A stretch of DNA of 64,000 nt from Hetaerina americana (lineage: Eukaryota > Arthropoda > Insecta > Odonata > Calopterygidae): assembly GCA_022747635.1 (NCBI GenBank), contig JAKTNV010000003.1, positions 54,112,569 through 54,176,568 of the forward strand, read 5' to 3'. This document shows, piece by piece, positions 12,447-25,330 of this stretch; the first letter of the stretch is position 1; the number at the start of each line of letters is the position of its first letter. Below the pieces are notes generated by a model. The model had not been told where the DNA came from. It made no database searches and saw only the letters and a program-made list of their open reading frames with translations. The position numbers and the translations under genes are program-made.

Positions 12447-13685
12447 CAAGGGTGGTCCCAGAAGTATCTGAACCATCAAAGAAAACATAAATTTAGGAAA
12501 AAAATTTATTTTTCAACATCATCTACTTTTGGGCCCACACACTTTTCCCAGCAATGGTTAATTTGTTCGATACCATTTTTATAATAAAAACAGTCTTGCC
12601 TCTTAAAATAGCCATTAATTTCAGACATCACGGTTGGAAAATCTTTGAGCACCGAGCCATTTTTTCAAGTTTGCGAACAGAACATGATCCGTGGTGAGCT
12701 AAATCTGGCGAAAAGGGTGCATGAGGTGACAATTGAAACTTTAATTAAAGAATGTTGGCCATTGCAGTAACGGATTTTCGAGCTGCTGTTTCATTATCTT
12801 GATGAAACAACACTTCCTTCTTAGCCAAATGCGTCCGCTTTTGCTTGATTTCTTCGTTCAAACGTTGCAATAAGTTCGCATAATACTCGCAGTTGATAGG
12901 TTTTCCTTTTTCAAGACATTCAATGAACGTTATTCCAAGCGCATCCCAAAATACCGAAGCTATGACCTTGCCTGCAGCTGAAACGGCCTTCGCCTTCTTT
13001 GGACGAGGTTTTCCCTTATGAATCCATAGTTTTGATTGTTCTTTTGTTTCGGGGTGAATTCATGGACCCATGTTTCTTCCATGGTTACGAAACGGCGCAA
13101 AAATTCTGCTTTGCTGCTGTAAACCCTGGATATGCACCCATCTTGCACACAGCTTTCTCATGTTCAAATTTTCAGATAATATGTGATGTACCGCACTTTT
13201 TGAAATGTCTACTATGTCTGCTAGCTCCCATACTTTCTGTCGACGATCACTCAGTATCACTTTGTGGATTTACTTCACCATTTCTGGAGTCGTCACCTCA
13301 TTTGGTCGACCAATGTGATTCTCGTCTTGACAGCTCGTACGGCCTCATTTAAACTCTACTACCCAATATTTTACTGTCCTAAAAGAAGAATCAGGCTCAC
13401 CCAAAGTAGAATCCGGTTCAGCTTTTATTTTGGTTGGGCTGAGACCTTTCAAATATTATTGTATCAAGTATTGTATCACAAAAAGGTGACCAATTTTCTC
13501 CATTTTCACAAATTCAGTGAAAACGTTCACTATTGATGGCTGCCAAACAAATACTAAACAATGCGGCGTTTTCAAATTGGAAACATATGCTTTATAAATT
13601 AAGTACTTTGTGATACATACAGTGATATTTTTCAAAAACTACCACCATCTCTAAGTCTGGCCCGATACTTATGGGACCACTCTCG
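12447..13685 (-). mobile_element. Mariner transposon with both terminal repeats and TA target duplication
   Basis: The element is 1,239 bp, close to the usual 1.3 kb. The left end reads CAAGGGTGGTCCCAGAAGTA and the right end, reverse-complemented, CGAGAGTGGTCCCATAAGTA. A TA lies on each side (12445-12446 and 13686-13687), the target duplication made by mariner. It holds one decayed transposase gene on the minus strand. Imperfect ends and a broken gene suggest an old, non-autonomous copy. Confidence 0.93.
12506..13503 (-). pseudogene. Mariner (DD34D) transposase, decayed
   Basis: The frame starts at ATG 13503 (MEKIGH) and ends at TAA 12506 after VDDVEK. The helix-turn-helix part reads ELADIVDISKSAVHHIL and NLMRKLCARWV-like sequence. 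A deletion follows after CARWV, and the frame shifts to SKAEFLRRFVTMEETW. The catalytic landmarks are damaged: the first Asp of the xDETW motif is Glu (MEETW), the second region reads FHQDNETAARKS instead of HQDNAPAH, and SPDLAPSD has become SPDLAHHG, losing the third Asp. There are several stop codons. It cannot encode an active enzyme. Confidence 0.9.
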
Positions 13686-13687
13686 TA

Positions 13688-15256
13688 TATTATAAGATAA
13701 ATTTTATAATACTCCTTGTAATTAACAATTTTCACAAACAACATTCAACCTCAGCTACAAAAATTTTCAATTGAGGTTAAATTCAATATTCTATAATCAA
13801 ATAGCATAGTTGTTAATAAATACTAAAAACGCCGTCAATTCCAGGAAACAATGAGATTTGGCGAAGTATTGCGGCAGAGAGGTATGAAAATGTTGGTGTT
13901 CTGGCCTGTGTGGGCAACAGAGAAGAAATCCTTAAGCTGAATTAACAACTCTCACCGATTATGACCAAATGAAATCATTCTCCAGAAGGAAGGATTTCCT
14001 TATTCGTTTTCTGCTACTATCTCAGATGAATTTGATGATCACATTAAGTCACATGTATCATCTTGGACCTATCCGGCCGTCTCCGTCAGTGACGACTCAT
14101 ACGTTCGGTTCCTGAATTATTTGGCCTGCGCATGAGGGGCTTGCGGACGGATTCACTAAGGACGCCCATAGTGGCGCAATAGGATGAACTGATTTCTTCC
14201 TGAAATCCAAACGGTAAGTTTGCAGCCTAGAATATTAACTATATTACCAACGGGCAAAGATGTGATGTTGCGATAACTTCTTATTCTTCTTCTTCCGATT
14301 GTCAGCAGTAGCAGTACCTTTTAACGAGGAAATTATTTCTCCACAACGTACTTATGAATCCTCATGTTTCCACCCGAAAAATCTCCGACTCCGTTGCCTC
14401 ATGAATCTTTCATCTTCCTCAATAGAATCTACTTTTAGCCGCTGGCTACTTTTCCCCTTCTCCTAAATTCTCCTTTCTCTCCGTCTCATTTGCGTCTCCC
14501 GTCTCATTCCTCCTTCTTTCTAGTTTTATTCTTATCATAACTGGGCGAATAGACTAAATATTATCTTTTAAACACGTCACTAACGCAGGTTAGGGTGAAT
14601 ACTTCTCTTCACAGCCTCCCAGAAATGGCTTGTGAGATGGTAATTTAAATTTATAATGCACAAAAACTATTTAGTTCAAAACGAGTATCGGCATAGCAGC
14701 ATCGATTTACATGATTAACTTTAAGTAATTATGGTAATTTAATAATAAAATGATGAAGAGCTTGGTATATTCCCGGTACACAATGCATATTAAATTATAA
14801 ATTTACGGGTTTCCAATATGTATTGTGGGCACTTCGAAGGCTAACTAGGACATTAACTCAATGGCCAATTAATTAAGCTTGGCATCGAATCAAGGTCAAG
14901 AGAATACGAAAGAGGTACCCTTCAAAATGTGGGCAACCTGAGCCGGTGGAAAACCCTAGAATTTCTCACATAAATCAAATTCCGATGCCGTTTATAGTGA
15001 AGATGTACAGAGCCTTAGTAAACTATATATTCCATATGATATCATAAATTGGCCAAGATAGCTCGTAAAAATATATTCAATTAAAGAGGTCAAATGGAGT
15101 ATTCCCCGGGTAGTTTAATGCAATTTATGTAAAAAAACTATTATTGGCCGTTGAACATACGCATACATCGATATCTTTACTGCGCCATGGAATGCCATTT
15201 CAAATTCGCACACTGCTCAACAGCACACTCTTTCTGTCTCTCTCCACATGTGTACA
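13688..15256. other. AT-rich sequence without recognisable features
   Basis: No gene, repeat family or clear inverted repeat was recognised. Confidence 0.45.
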
Positions 15257-15485
15257 CTGTAATATCTAAACGTCTGTATGCAGTCACTGGCACACCGAGA
15301 TATGAGGAATGTTGAATATTTTCGCCATGTTGGTATTCAATGACTGGTGGACAATTGGTCTGTGATACGTCTCCCTGAGATGCGGAGCGCCAGCCAGCCA
15401 TTGAATGCCAACATAGCGAACGTTTTCACTTTTCCCTGTTTCTCTGCGCGCCGGTGACTGCCTGTAGACCTTAGGGAAGGATTAT
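15257..15485. repeat. Long imperfect inverted repeat (arms about 90 nt)
   Basis: The left arm at about 15257-15347 pairs with about 15395-15485. The best-matched core is CATGTTGGTATTCAATGACT against the reverse complement TATGTTGGCATTCAATGGCT. Pairing continues outward through GCAGTCACTGGC / GCAGTCACCGGC. The spacer is about 47 nt. It looks like an old foldback element or a dsRNA-forming locus. The ends are blurred, so the limits are approximate. Confidence 0.6.
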
Positions 15486-16620
15486 ATGCAGGGATGAGAC
15501 TCCCTGACAGATGCGAAGGAAGCAACATCTTCCCCTCCGAAGCTTCCCATTGAGAACGCTTCATCCGTGACCCTTTAAGAGGCGCTCAGCACCGATCGCC
15601 GACTCTCCCGACGTTCGCTCCCGGAGGAGTTTCAGTTCTCCTCACCCCCTTAACTATCAAAGGCAGCATCTTCCCCGGAAACCCTCAGCCCAGGCCGCGC
15701 GCCACTTCTCCTCCATTTGGGACCTCTCCTATCCCCCAAACGAGAACAGTGCACAACCCCATTCTACTGGACCTGCCCCCTCTCCCGCGCCCCGGGCGCC
15801 CTAAGTTCATCGCCTCGCGCATCCCGCATAATTGTGCCGCTGCGTGGGTGGCCAGCATCGTCCCTCCAATGTGGCGTCCCTCGACTGTTCCGAGCAGTAG
15901 ATGGGGTGGGTGGTCGTGGACTCCACCAACGGTGTTAATGGGTTTGGGATCGCGGTGACGGAAGGAGACGACCGCTGAGGCGTAGGGGTAAGGGTTTTCG
16001 TTTGGGAAAAGGGAAGAGATTGCGCTCGCGATGGCGGGTGTAGAGAGACGGATGAGGGGAGGGGGGTAGTTGTAGTGAAAGGATCAAGAACAGAAGTTGG
16101 CAAGCACAGGCACACACGCAGCAACCCCAACCACCTCTTCTGTTCATACCTACGTTCCTCTCTCTCACTTCCTCCTCTTTATCTATTCCTTCCCACCCCT
16201 CCCTTTCTCTCTCACTCTCCCTCTCTCTCTCCGTCTTTCACTCTATCGGAACGTGACGACATGGCGCTCTACCTCCATCCTTCAGCCAACCACCCTCACA
16301 CCATCTACCCACCCCGATCACCTTTCCGCAAAAGTTGGTTAAAAAGGTGTGCGTGGCGCAGAGGGAGGGAACGCGAACTGCGGTGCTAAAAGTAATTACG
16401 CCGTCGGTGACAAAAGAAAAGTTTTGTTTGATGAGCGGCGTGTGGGGATATTGGGGAGGGGTCGGAGGGTGGTTAAGGTTGAGGTGGAATTCGGTTCGGA
16501 GGAGAGCGGACGGGAAAAGGAGACCCGGAGGGAAGTGATTGCGGTTCTTTATCGGAACGACGTCTTTGGCAACTTGCGGAAATATGGATGGAGGTATGGA
16601 GCCATTCCCTAGTTGGCAGT
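15486..16620. other. GC-rich block with pyrimidine tracts; no protein recognised
   Basis: The block is CpG-containing and clearly richer in GC than the flanks. A long CT-rich tract lies at about 16155-16250; its complement is rich in GAGAG, the motif bound by GAGA factor at many insect promoters. Overlapping open frames on both strands (15717-15938, 15807-16130, 16075-16389 and others) show no domain. A promoter or 5' exon of an unseen gene is possible but unproven. Confidence 0.35.
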
Positions 16621-19139
16621 GTCGCGTTTATGAATCATTCAACTCCTTCAACGTGTTCCCAGAGGGAAAAATCCTTAGGGTTGCCTTGGATATGATCATC
16701 TTTTTCACTTTCTCTGGGAGAGGAACTAAGGAAATAGCCTTGATTGGCTATTCTCTCAAAGGAGGGAACGTCGAAATCTTTAACGATGCTTAAACAATCG
16801 ACAAGACAAATAGGAGAGAGCTGTAAAGGGGCAAGGTATTGCAGACAGCATTCGCATGCTTGTTCAGATATATCTAAAATGTTTGCATAAAACTAAAATA
16901 TTTTGGAACACGCCGTGGACACATCTGAATGCAAGAAACTAAAGTTAGTGGAGTAGAACGTGCAGTAGAACGATAAACTGAGCATTTAAGTGTTAGATAA
17001 TATTTAGGGACTGGTTTACCCAACTTTTAGGAACCTCGTCAATTGAAAAGGTAGCCTTTAAGTCTATATTTTTATGTTATTTTGAATACATAAATGTACA
17101 TCTTGAACTTAAACACAGGATTAGAAAATAAAATTATAATATCGCTGCCTTTCAGCCATAAAATCAGAAACATTCCACCATAAATATTTTTCTCATCTGA
17201 CTCATTTGAAAAATCTAAATTTGTTATCACATACATTTCAAGACAAGATATTTGAAAAGTATTCCATCCTCAATTTACAAATGTTTTTTGAGTAACTACT
17301 TACGATATAAAACCATTATTATCGTAAAAAGTGGCAACATGAATATGCTTTCAGAAGTCATAAGAGGGCACCTTAAAAATTTTTATGATGTAATAACCCC
17401 ACACCTAGTTTCGACACAAACTTTTCGCCATACCTCGAACAGTGACACCGGTGTTTGCCTTTTCATTGTATTTGCATGACTAAATATCACTTCCTTTGGA
17501 AAATTATTCACCATACCTATAGGATTATTTATTATTTGTGACCATTCGGACATGTTTATGGAAGACCTTTTCCTTAATGACAGGGTGGCCATAAATCCAT
17601 CGGTTTGCATTGATCTTATTCTCAAAACGTTCAACGACCGAGTCCTGTGTTGTCAGTATTTTTTCGTGGTTGCAAAAAACGTTTTCTCCTATGCTTGGGT
17701 TATATATGGTGACGTTAAGTGCTCAAGGTCGCATACTGTGAGACATTGGAAAATAAATTTACATTATCGTGGCCTTTGAATGAATTTGGAATTTGCATTC
17801 CTCAATTCCAGTGCAAATACATATGTGAACTCGAAAGATTATATTAATTCATATTAAAGTATTGAATAAAGAACAAAAACATTGAAATACAGGCAATAAT
17901 ACTTAATTACACACCACATATGACATGGTTTGAGACATGTATGAGACTGCTGCATGAATAGAAACTTCCAGTATTTTAAAATATATTTTAATATGATCTC
18001 ACTGAAAAAAATCCTAAAATTGCTTCACAGCATTTTTTCCGCATTTAAATTTTAGCCTTCTCCCTTCTTTTCTTGAGTAATATTCGCCTCATTGTCTTTC
18101 AAAAGTATTTCAAGAAAAGTATGCGTAAGTACTGCCTTTATAGCTTATTCATTCGATAGTCTTATCAAGTTTATCAGTGAAGCTGTGACCTTAATTTTAA
18201 TTGATCTAGTTTACATCAGAATCTACCATAAATAAATGCTTCCCTATTTTTTTAAGACTTAATCAATAATTTAACCACCACTATACACACGATTCTTCCA
18301 TTTGATAATGATTATCACTTCAATATTTCTATTTAATTTTTTTTTGGCAACTCAATCAGTCAACTAAATCGTCCTTATCTACCCAATTTTACTAATCATT
18401 ATAATCTCGAACTCTCTATCCAACTGTTACATCCGATGAAATCAATTTATTTCATAGCAAGCCTCTAAAGGGTTGACGAATATACTGAAATTACAACTCT
18501 CTGGTATCTTCTTCTTCGACTTCAATAGTTCCATCTTAGTTCCATGCGAAAAAATAAAGATAGAAACTTATTTAATTTCTTTTAAGTTAGTTTGTTATTG
18601 CTAATATATTATCGTAGGATGGAACCATTCCTGTCATGTGCCATTCCCATTAATATATTTTACTGCTATTTATCTTCTACATGAGATATTGAATTTAAAA
18701 AATCCAACCAGTTCTAGTGTGATCTTCGTGAATTTGAAGCAAATTGAACATTGCTTCCTCAGGTCATTGGCTATCAAGTTTGTTTCAAGGAAACAATGAA
18801 TGAGATAGTAGCAGAAATTGTTTTAATACGAGCACTGGTACTAACATAACAGACTTTCGCCATCCTTTAAAGTATTCCTTTTTTTAAGATAAAACGGTCC
18901 ATAAAAACTATTTAGTCCCGAGTAGCGAGGGAAGCTCGTCGATTGATAAATCGACTGCTCTTTCTATCCATTTCTCAAGCTTCAACATGTTTTCTCAACC
19001 GTTTTCATCCCCTTCCGTCATTTAGATATTTATTAAGTTTTTCTTCGAACTCATCCTCTTTCCACATATTTCTTACTCATTTTAACCTTCAACATTCCAT
19101 TGTGGCACTCCCCTATACCTCTTAATCCTTTTGAACTTT
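16621..19139. other. AT-rich sequence without recognisable features
   Basis: Short open frames only, none with a recognisable domain. No clear repeat was noticed. Confidence 0.45.
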
Positions 19140-19760
19140 TAATTTCTTTCCATAAAAATTAAATTATGACCAGATTCTGCATTCGCACCCGGGAAATTTT
19201 TTAATTTGATGCTCACAGTTTCTAAATCTATGTCGGAAAATGTTATGATCTGACTCCTATTTCTCTTGGTATCCTTCCTGTACACTCACGCCTGTGATAG
19301 TAAGTGGGACACATGATAGTTATTATCAAATCCCTTCTTCTACAGAACTCGTCTGTTTCTCCCCGTGATAATTTTTAATTCATAATCCGTACTCCTGTAT
19401 CTTCCTTCCATTCCTTACTTCACCTACCACTGCGATTCAATACTTCAATCCTATTAGATGCCCCATTCCTGGAACGTTCGCAATCATTTCCTCTACTTGA
19501 TTACACATTCTTTTTCTTTGTCCTGGTAACTGATTGCCGGCCTATATACCTGGATTACCGTGAAATTTGTCGGGTCAGCTTTCATCTCTATCTATTGAAT
19601 TATATCACCCATCTGCTCTATATTCACTAATATTCTTCCGAGTTTCCTATTCAGTACTATGAGCCCTGGACGTTGATTTCTCTCCCCCGACTATAAATTA
19701 CGCTGAAAATATCCCTCCCGTAAACTCCACTGTCTCTCCATCTCCCCTATCACAAGGGTA
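19140..19760 (-). pseudogene. Decayed LINE endonuclease (RTE-like, APE type)
   Basis: Reading the minus strand and allowing several frameshifts gives the order expected of an APE endonuclease from non-LTR retrotransposons. The order is FTGGIFSVIYS, GLIVLNRKLGRILVNIEQM, IEMKADPTNFTVIQVYRP, VEEMIANVPGM, a GDWNAVVGE-like stretch, and finally an SDHN-like stretch (ESDHNIF). The same endonuclease type occurs in the LINE at 56205-58500. No reverse transcriptase is recognisable downstream. Frames change at least three times and there are many stops. Limits are approximate. Confidence 0.65.
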
Positions 19761-21738
19761 ACATATCTATCATATATCCTCTCTTCATTTCTTTCTTGAG
19801 ATTTTCTAGCTACCCTGATCTTGGCATTGTACAAATATTCAATGAACCATTCCGAACTATTGCAATCCTCTTCTGGGACTTCTTTTCCCTCGTTTTCACC
19901 TCGATAATTGCGATCAAAATCGCGGAGGTCTGCACTCCTCCTTCGCTGTTGGTCACGATACTTTGCCGGGTCCTGTAGTTGCCTTGATTCATTTTCTTTG
20001 TGCACCCATCCAAATTTATCATGAGAAAGGTAGTTTAGATGGTTTTCCGATGTACTTCTCAATGACGTTTTTAAAGTGGAACTTGCTACGTGATCACCCT
20101 ACCGGGGGTAGACACCTCGGCAGCCGAGGAACTGACGCAGACTACTTTTCGTCTGGTGTCAAATTACCATTGCCTCCAGCAGCGTAGGCCTAGGTCAATG
20201 GAACACGCAAGCTTAACAAGCTGGCTGCCTCAATTGTTACAAATGGTGCACTCTATTGAGTATGATCAGGAACGTACACACCATCATTAATCTATTACTA
20301 ACCGCATCTACGGTATAACCTCTTCCCCATATATACGGGTTATGTGGAATAAGAAACTATCTAGTCTCAATTTCACTCAAATAAAGACGTTTTATAATTA
20401 TTATTATATACAATGTATAATCAACTCAAGCCATACCAATTTCCCCAAAGCCAAATAAATCCTATAACACGACTAATCTAACTACTAATTTAATTTATAA
20501 TTAGACGAATTCCTAAAATGTAAATGATAGCGAACGAAAATTGTATTTAGCAGTGTTGCGCAAGAGTCATCATAGCATTAGAAGATAAACGCTGAAAACA
20601 TTACGCTTTAGTGTAAATTAGTACCAAGTTGGACTGATTTAAAATATGACAAATGGTCCATTTATCCTGAAATTAATTTACTTTAACAAACGATAATTTT
20701 TATCCAAACACTTATTCATATGAAATCTTTTTGATCGATAATTTCCATCTACCTTCCTGTTTTGTCGACAAATATTATGTCATGTATCGCTAAGTAGTAT
20801 AATACTGCATCCAAGGAACAATATTCTACGTATTTCGCATTGACCCAGTTTCCCGAGCTGACAAAACAGCAATTCGACTCTACCTCTTTGGTACGACACG
20901 AAGGTAACCGAACCGAGTTGAATCTACATTGAAGTTTCACGAGACGGAGATGGCGAAGATATGTAACAACAAGAAGGGTGCTATGAAATATTGTGTAACT
21001 TTGTAAGCATGTTATTATTTTCGAAGTCCATATTCGACTTAAATAATAATTATTAACAAAAGAGTAAAAATCTTAGGTAATATATTGGTTTGTAAAATGA
21101 GCAGAAATATCAAGTAAAAGCTAATTAATCTATTTCGACGAGACTCGCGTGCCATGTCCGAGGCGTTCTCTTGCAATATGAAATTCACTTATCAAGAGGA
21201 CGCGTAGGTAGATTAGTTTGGTTAAAACGTTAGGTTTGAAATAGAAGGGAACCTGTTTCTTGTCCTGGCAAAGACCAAATTCTTTTGACACTGCGAAATT
21301 TCTGCATTTGCACGAATAAATAGGTTTTTATTTCATGAATTCAAAAATGAATAACGAAAATATATTTCATTGGTGGAAGGTGCGCATGAAATTTTCACTG
21401 AGTAAGAACTTCAGCATTTTGAGGTGACAGAGCAATATCCCGATTTATCTTTCCATTTTATTCAATTACAGCCGTTCGTATTTCAAATTTAAAATCTTAA
21501 AAGAGTTTTCCAGACCACGACTCGGTGGCTCCGGGGCCAATCGGTTGAACTAGAAGGATGCCTTTCATCGATTGTACGAACGACGCAGTAAAAGTATTGC
21601 AAACGCTCAAAAGGCATATGAAAAGACAGGAAACGAGACTGGCGAGGAAAGTGGGCAGTATGATATAGAGCAAAAACACAAACCATTGTAAGAAAACATC
21701 CTGAAAAAAAATATTGTAATATCAGGAAATATTTTTAC
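19761..21738. other. Sequence without recognised genes
   Basis: A 123-codon frame at 19691-20062 (minus) overlaps the LINE remnant and may include its upstream part, but only the last 20-25 codons align with the endonuclease. A short dispersed repeat at 20356-20410 is listed separately. Nothing else was recognised. Confidence 0.4.
20356..20410 (+). repeat. Short dispersed repeat, possible retroelement 3' end (copy 1)
   Basis: The segment shares about 40 of 47 bases with 38114-38160, including TAGTCTCA and AAGACGTTTTATAATTATT. It ends in an (ATT)n-like run after AATAAA, as 3' ends of non-LTR retroelements or SINEs often do. The family was not identified. Confidence 0.5.
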
Positions 21739-21897
21739 ATCGGAAAGAAAATACTTAGTTATAACACGTACATTTTATTATACACGACCAAGGTTTCGAC
21801 TTACAAAATCATCACCAGGTAAGATCACTGCGTAATTCGAAACGTAGGTCGTGTATAATAAAATGTACGTGGAATAACTAAGTATTTTCTTTCCGAT
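21739..21897. mobile_element. Foldback MITE with 61-bp arms
   Basis: The left arm 21739-21799 pairs with 21837-21897 with about four mismatches in 61 positions. Both arms start ATCGGAAAGAAAATACTTAG from the outside. A 37-nt centre separates them and no protein is encoded. This is the shape of a miniature inverted-repeat element. No clear target duplication was found, so the parent superfamily is open. Confidence 0.8.
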
Positions 21898-22853
21898 ATG
21901 AATCGCTTCCACAAAGTGACAACTCAAACCATTCTATTCTAAATATGTTCACATTTTATCATTCAATGCTTGAGGAGTGGTGAAGGTAATATAAGGAATT
22001 CGATATTAAAAATTATGTGCGGATCATTTTTATATTATCAAAAGAATTCCACACGTATAAATCTACGTGCATGTAGAACGAACAAAAAGAACTGCAGAGA
22101 AAAGTTTATGTTCCCAGCCCAAATAATTTTGAAATTATGGCGTAAATTCTAAAGAAAACCTTCACCTAAATTTGATATGCTATGTGTAACAATCTTGTGT
22201 CAGAAATTTGAGGAAACAGAATGTTTATAGAAATTCAATTAATGAAACAATATCAGGAAGTTTACAAGTTGCTTTTCCATCGCTACATTAGGCATTATTT
22301 TTTTCTAAATTGAGGCACTCTTTCTTTCATTTATAAAAAAATATTCTTTTCGTTTTGCACACATATATAATGAATATGCAGTTGAGCAAAACCTTTTAAA
22401 TTTGAATTTTACACCAAAAAGGTTTTAAGAAATCAGGAATGGAGTATTTATTAGTATACTGATCCACCTTAAAAATGACATTTGTAGGAAAATGTATTGA
22501 AAAAGTGAGGGACAGAGAAGTATTACTAAAATGTAGTTGAGCCATATTTTTAAAATATGCCACAAGTCCGAGGAAAATCCGCAATATAATATCTGAAAAT
22601 TGCTACGAAACCCGACCCAGCGTCATGGGTAAGCTGGAGTACATAGAATGCGAGCACCGTGAATACCTTAGAAATCATGTGAGACAGATATTAAGACAGA
22701 AAGGTATAGGACATTGTGTCGTCTACCTTTCTTCTACCTTGCTTTCTAAATATGTGAAATAAAAAATACAGACCCTGTCGCAGATATATCCATGTATTCG
22801 TTCTTCGCGATACGCAATCGCAACAAAATGGAACAAAAGTGCTCGAATGTATG
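21898..22853. other. AT-rich sequence, nothing recognised
   Basis: No gene or repeat was recognised; only short open frames. Confidence 0.45.
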
Positions 22854-22855
22854 TA

Positions 22856-23345
22856 CAGGATGTGTTGTAAAAGTAATGCAATTAAACTTCCCACACCACT
22901 CATATTGGCAGTAGTAGGATCAAACTACTTGGAGTAGATGAGAAATACGCTAAGTTTTGCCGAAAAACCGGTCTCAGTTCTCTCCAAGCTGTGAAAGCGG
23001 CAAAATGTCAGTTACTGTAAACCTCTGCGCGCCGACAACGTTACGAAAGACCAACCGAACGGAAATTTCTACTGAACTATTGCAACCTGTTGAAAATGAA
23101 CCTGATTATTTGGACAAATTCATCACTGGTAAGGAAACCTGGATTTTCGATTACGACCCAGAAAAAAACGCCAAAGCTCAGAGTGGCACACCGACCAGCC
23201 CCCCAAGCCCAAAAAGGCAGGAATGAGCAAATCCAAGGTGAAAACAATGCTGATTGTCTTTTTCGACAATAAAGGAGTGGTCTGTACGGAATTTGCTCCT
23301 GAAAGACCGACACTTAGACTGAAAGATAGCACTAGAACACGTCTC
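22856..23345 (+). mobile_element. Mariner-like transposon fragment with part of the catalytic domain
   Basis: The left end starts after TA with CAGGATGTGTTGTAAAAGTA, a mariner-type end. The helix-turn-helix region is missing. The coding part resumes with ISTELLQPVENEPDYLDKFI, then GKETWIFDYDPE, where the family has GDETW, so the first catalytic Asp is lost. A frameshift in a C-run near 23200-23210 precedes MSKSKVKTMLIVFFDNKGVV. The match fades after FAPE at about 23345. There is no right terminal repeat or second or third catalytic Asp. It is a dead relic. Confidence 0.8.
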
Positions 23346-24560
23346 CATACTTCCGCTTCTCGAAATACACTGGATGAATCTCAAACCTGCGCATGCATGT
23401 TGAGGGGGAATGTTGCTTCCACATACCACCAGGAGTGCTTTTGAATGTCATTTTTTTGTGATCTACAAGCACGTGTGCATTAGTTTTCAGCCTACCCTCG
23501 TGCAGAGGAGAATGTTGAGGCACTTTAGCAATATCTGAAATAAATCCGTTTCCGAAACTTTTCCCGATTTTTTTATACAAACCATGCATGCTAGAAGTGA
23601 ATCAATGGTCCAATTATATCAATAGATTATATATTCAACGATGAAAAGTTATTTTATTACCATGTTAGAGTAACTGGGTGCGAGGCGTTGCACGATTAAC
23701 AGCGAAACGAAATGATTTATCCAAATCTACTTATCATTTCTGACTAATATTAATATTTACAGTTTCAATAATATTAACCATGGTAATGTGCATAGTATAA
23801 AATATTTATGAAAAAGTTAATTATTCAATTCTAAATTAGTTTTTAATTAAATAAATGAACACATCTGACTAAACAATAGGTTGCGTAAATGTTTTCAGTT
23901 ATAGTGATAAATATGTTTAAATTTAAACAACAAATACCTTCAATATATGGCAAAGACGAGGATAAGCAAGTTGGAAATATTACCTCGCATTTCAATATAA
24001 GTCATAATTCACTATGGCATGTAAATGATTATTACGTATGCAATTTTTAATTTGTTTATTGATCGGTTTTTTGTCAGTGTATCCATATTTCTCATTTTAA
24101 ATATACAAGCACATAATTTATGAAAACTGCTAATTATAACAATGAATTTCTGGGATCTGCCTTGATTGAAACCGTTTTTTATAATGGAAAATAATATTTC
24201 CTCTAGCACTGAAGATTTAATATAAGATTTTTAAGGCTTTCAGACAACTGTGGTGGAGTATAAAGATATATTCAATCTTTGAATTCTGTTTCAAATCATA
24301 ACAAAAAGCCAGGAATAAGAACATTAATGAAAAAGTGCACGTGACTACTTTTAGGAATCATATTTACGTACTCTAATTCCTGAAGCTGATTTTCAATGCC
24401 AGGGAGAATATTTTTAGCCTAGAAATGAGGCATATCATGAGTACGGGTTGAAGTTTCACAAACCGTCTGGAAAGCCGTGATGTGCCAATTAAACGTTGAC
24501 TTAGTTAACTAATTACGTGCACTCATGCCGAAATCAGTGAAAACTGCATGTTTGGAATGC
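23346..24560. other. AT-rich sequence, nothing recognised
   Basis: No gene or element was recognised. A G-run (about 24570) marks the start of the GC-rich block that follows. Confidence 0.45.
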
Positions 24561-25330
24561 GTATCACTGGGGGGGGAGAACGTATTTCACGACTGTAACA
24601 GTTCATGGATACCGCCTTTACAGGTCGTCATTCCCGAGTAATGCTGAACGTTACCGGGGATAAAATGCTTCCCGGGACGAGCGGGAGGAGGCGGGGATAT
24701 TTCCGCGCAATCCCCGAAGAGGGGGTTGGGTTCGAGGAGTGGAGGCGGACCTGACGTATTCGAGGAAGAGGGGATGAGCGCGCGGGAGTGATTTACCCGA
24801 GGCCTCCACCTCATTTCTCCTCCCCGCCCTCCTTTCCGCGAGTGAGGAGGAAGACGAAAGAGCAGTCGGGTGGGGGGGGTATAAATTTGGGGCTCACAGC
24901 CGGGAAAATGCAACCTGAGTGCTATAAAATCCCCGAATGCACACTCGTACACCCGCACTCACGAACGCATGAGTGGATGGAACCCAGGGGAATAATTTAA
25001 GCGTTTCCCTTTGGGATTGGGAAGGGGTCTACAAACTACACGTTTTAACTTCACCCTGCGCCCTGCAACCCTTCCCCTCTCCATCCGACGTCGCTCCCTT
25101 ACTACGCTTTCGTCTTGGCCCCAGCATCCCCTTCTCCCCCCCCCCCTCCAAACTGGCGACAGCATGCACTTGAAGCATCGCGTAAACTGTGGTGTGGTGA
25201 CGGAAGGGGATGGGCCAAACAACCTCCCCCCTTCCCCCGCGACGAAGCCTCAACAAGAAACACAGCCGCACCGTTTTTTCCCACTTCCGTGAGTGAGTTA
25301 CCCATCGCTGGAAATGCTGAGGTGCAGCCG
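24561..25330. other. GC-rich, CpG-containing block; no protein recognised
   Basis: The block has C-runs and G-runs (for example 25135-25148) and open frames on both strands, up to 123 codons, none with a recognisable domain. It contains two TATA-like motifs on the plus strand (listed separately). It is a candidate 5' gene region. Confidence 0.35.
24880..24930 (+). promoter_or_regulatory. Two TATA-box-like motifs in a GC-rich setting
   Basis: TATAAATT lies at 24880-24887 straight after a G-run, and TATAAAAT at 24923-24930. Both sit inside GC-rich sequence where such motifs are less likely by chance. No clear initiator or downstream coding exon was identified, so this is only a candidate core promoter. 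Confidence 0.2.

Noticed and set aside
19691..20062. 123-codon minus-strand frame as a host gene
   Set aside because: Its 3' part runs into LINE endonuclease sequence in a shifted frame; the rest has no likeness to known proteins.
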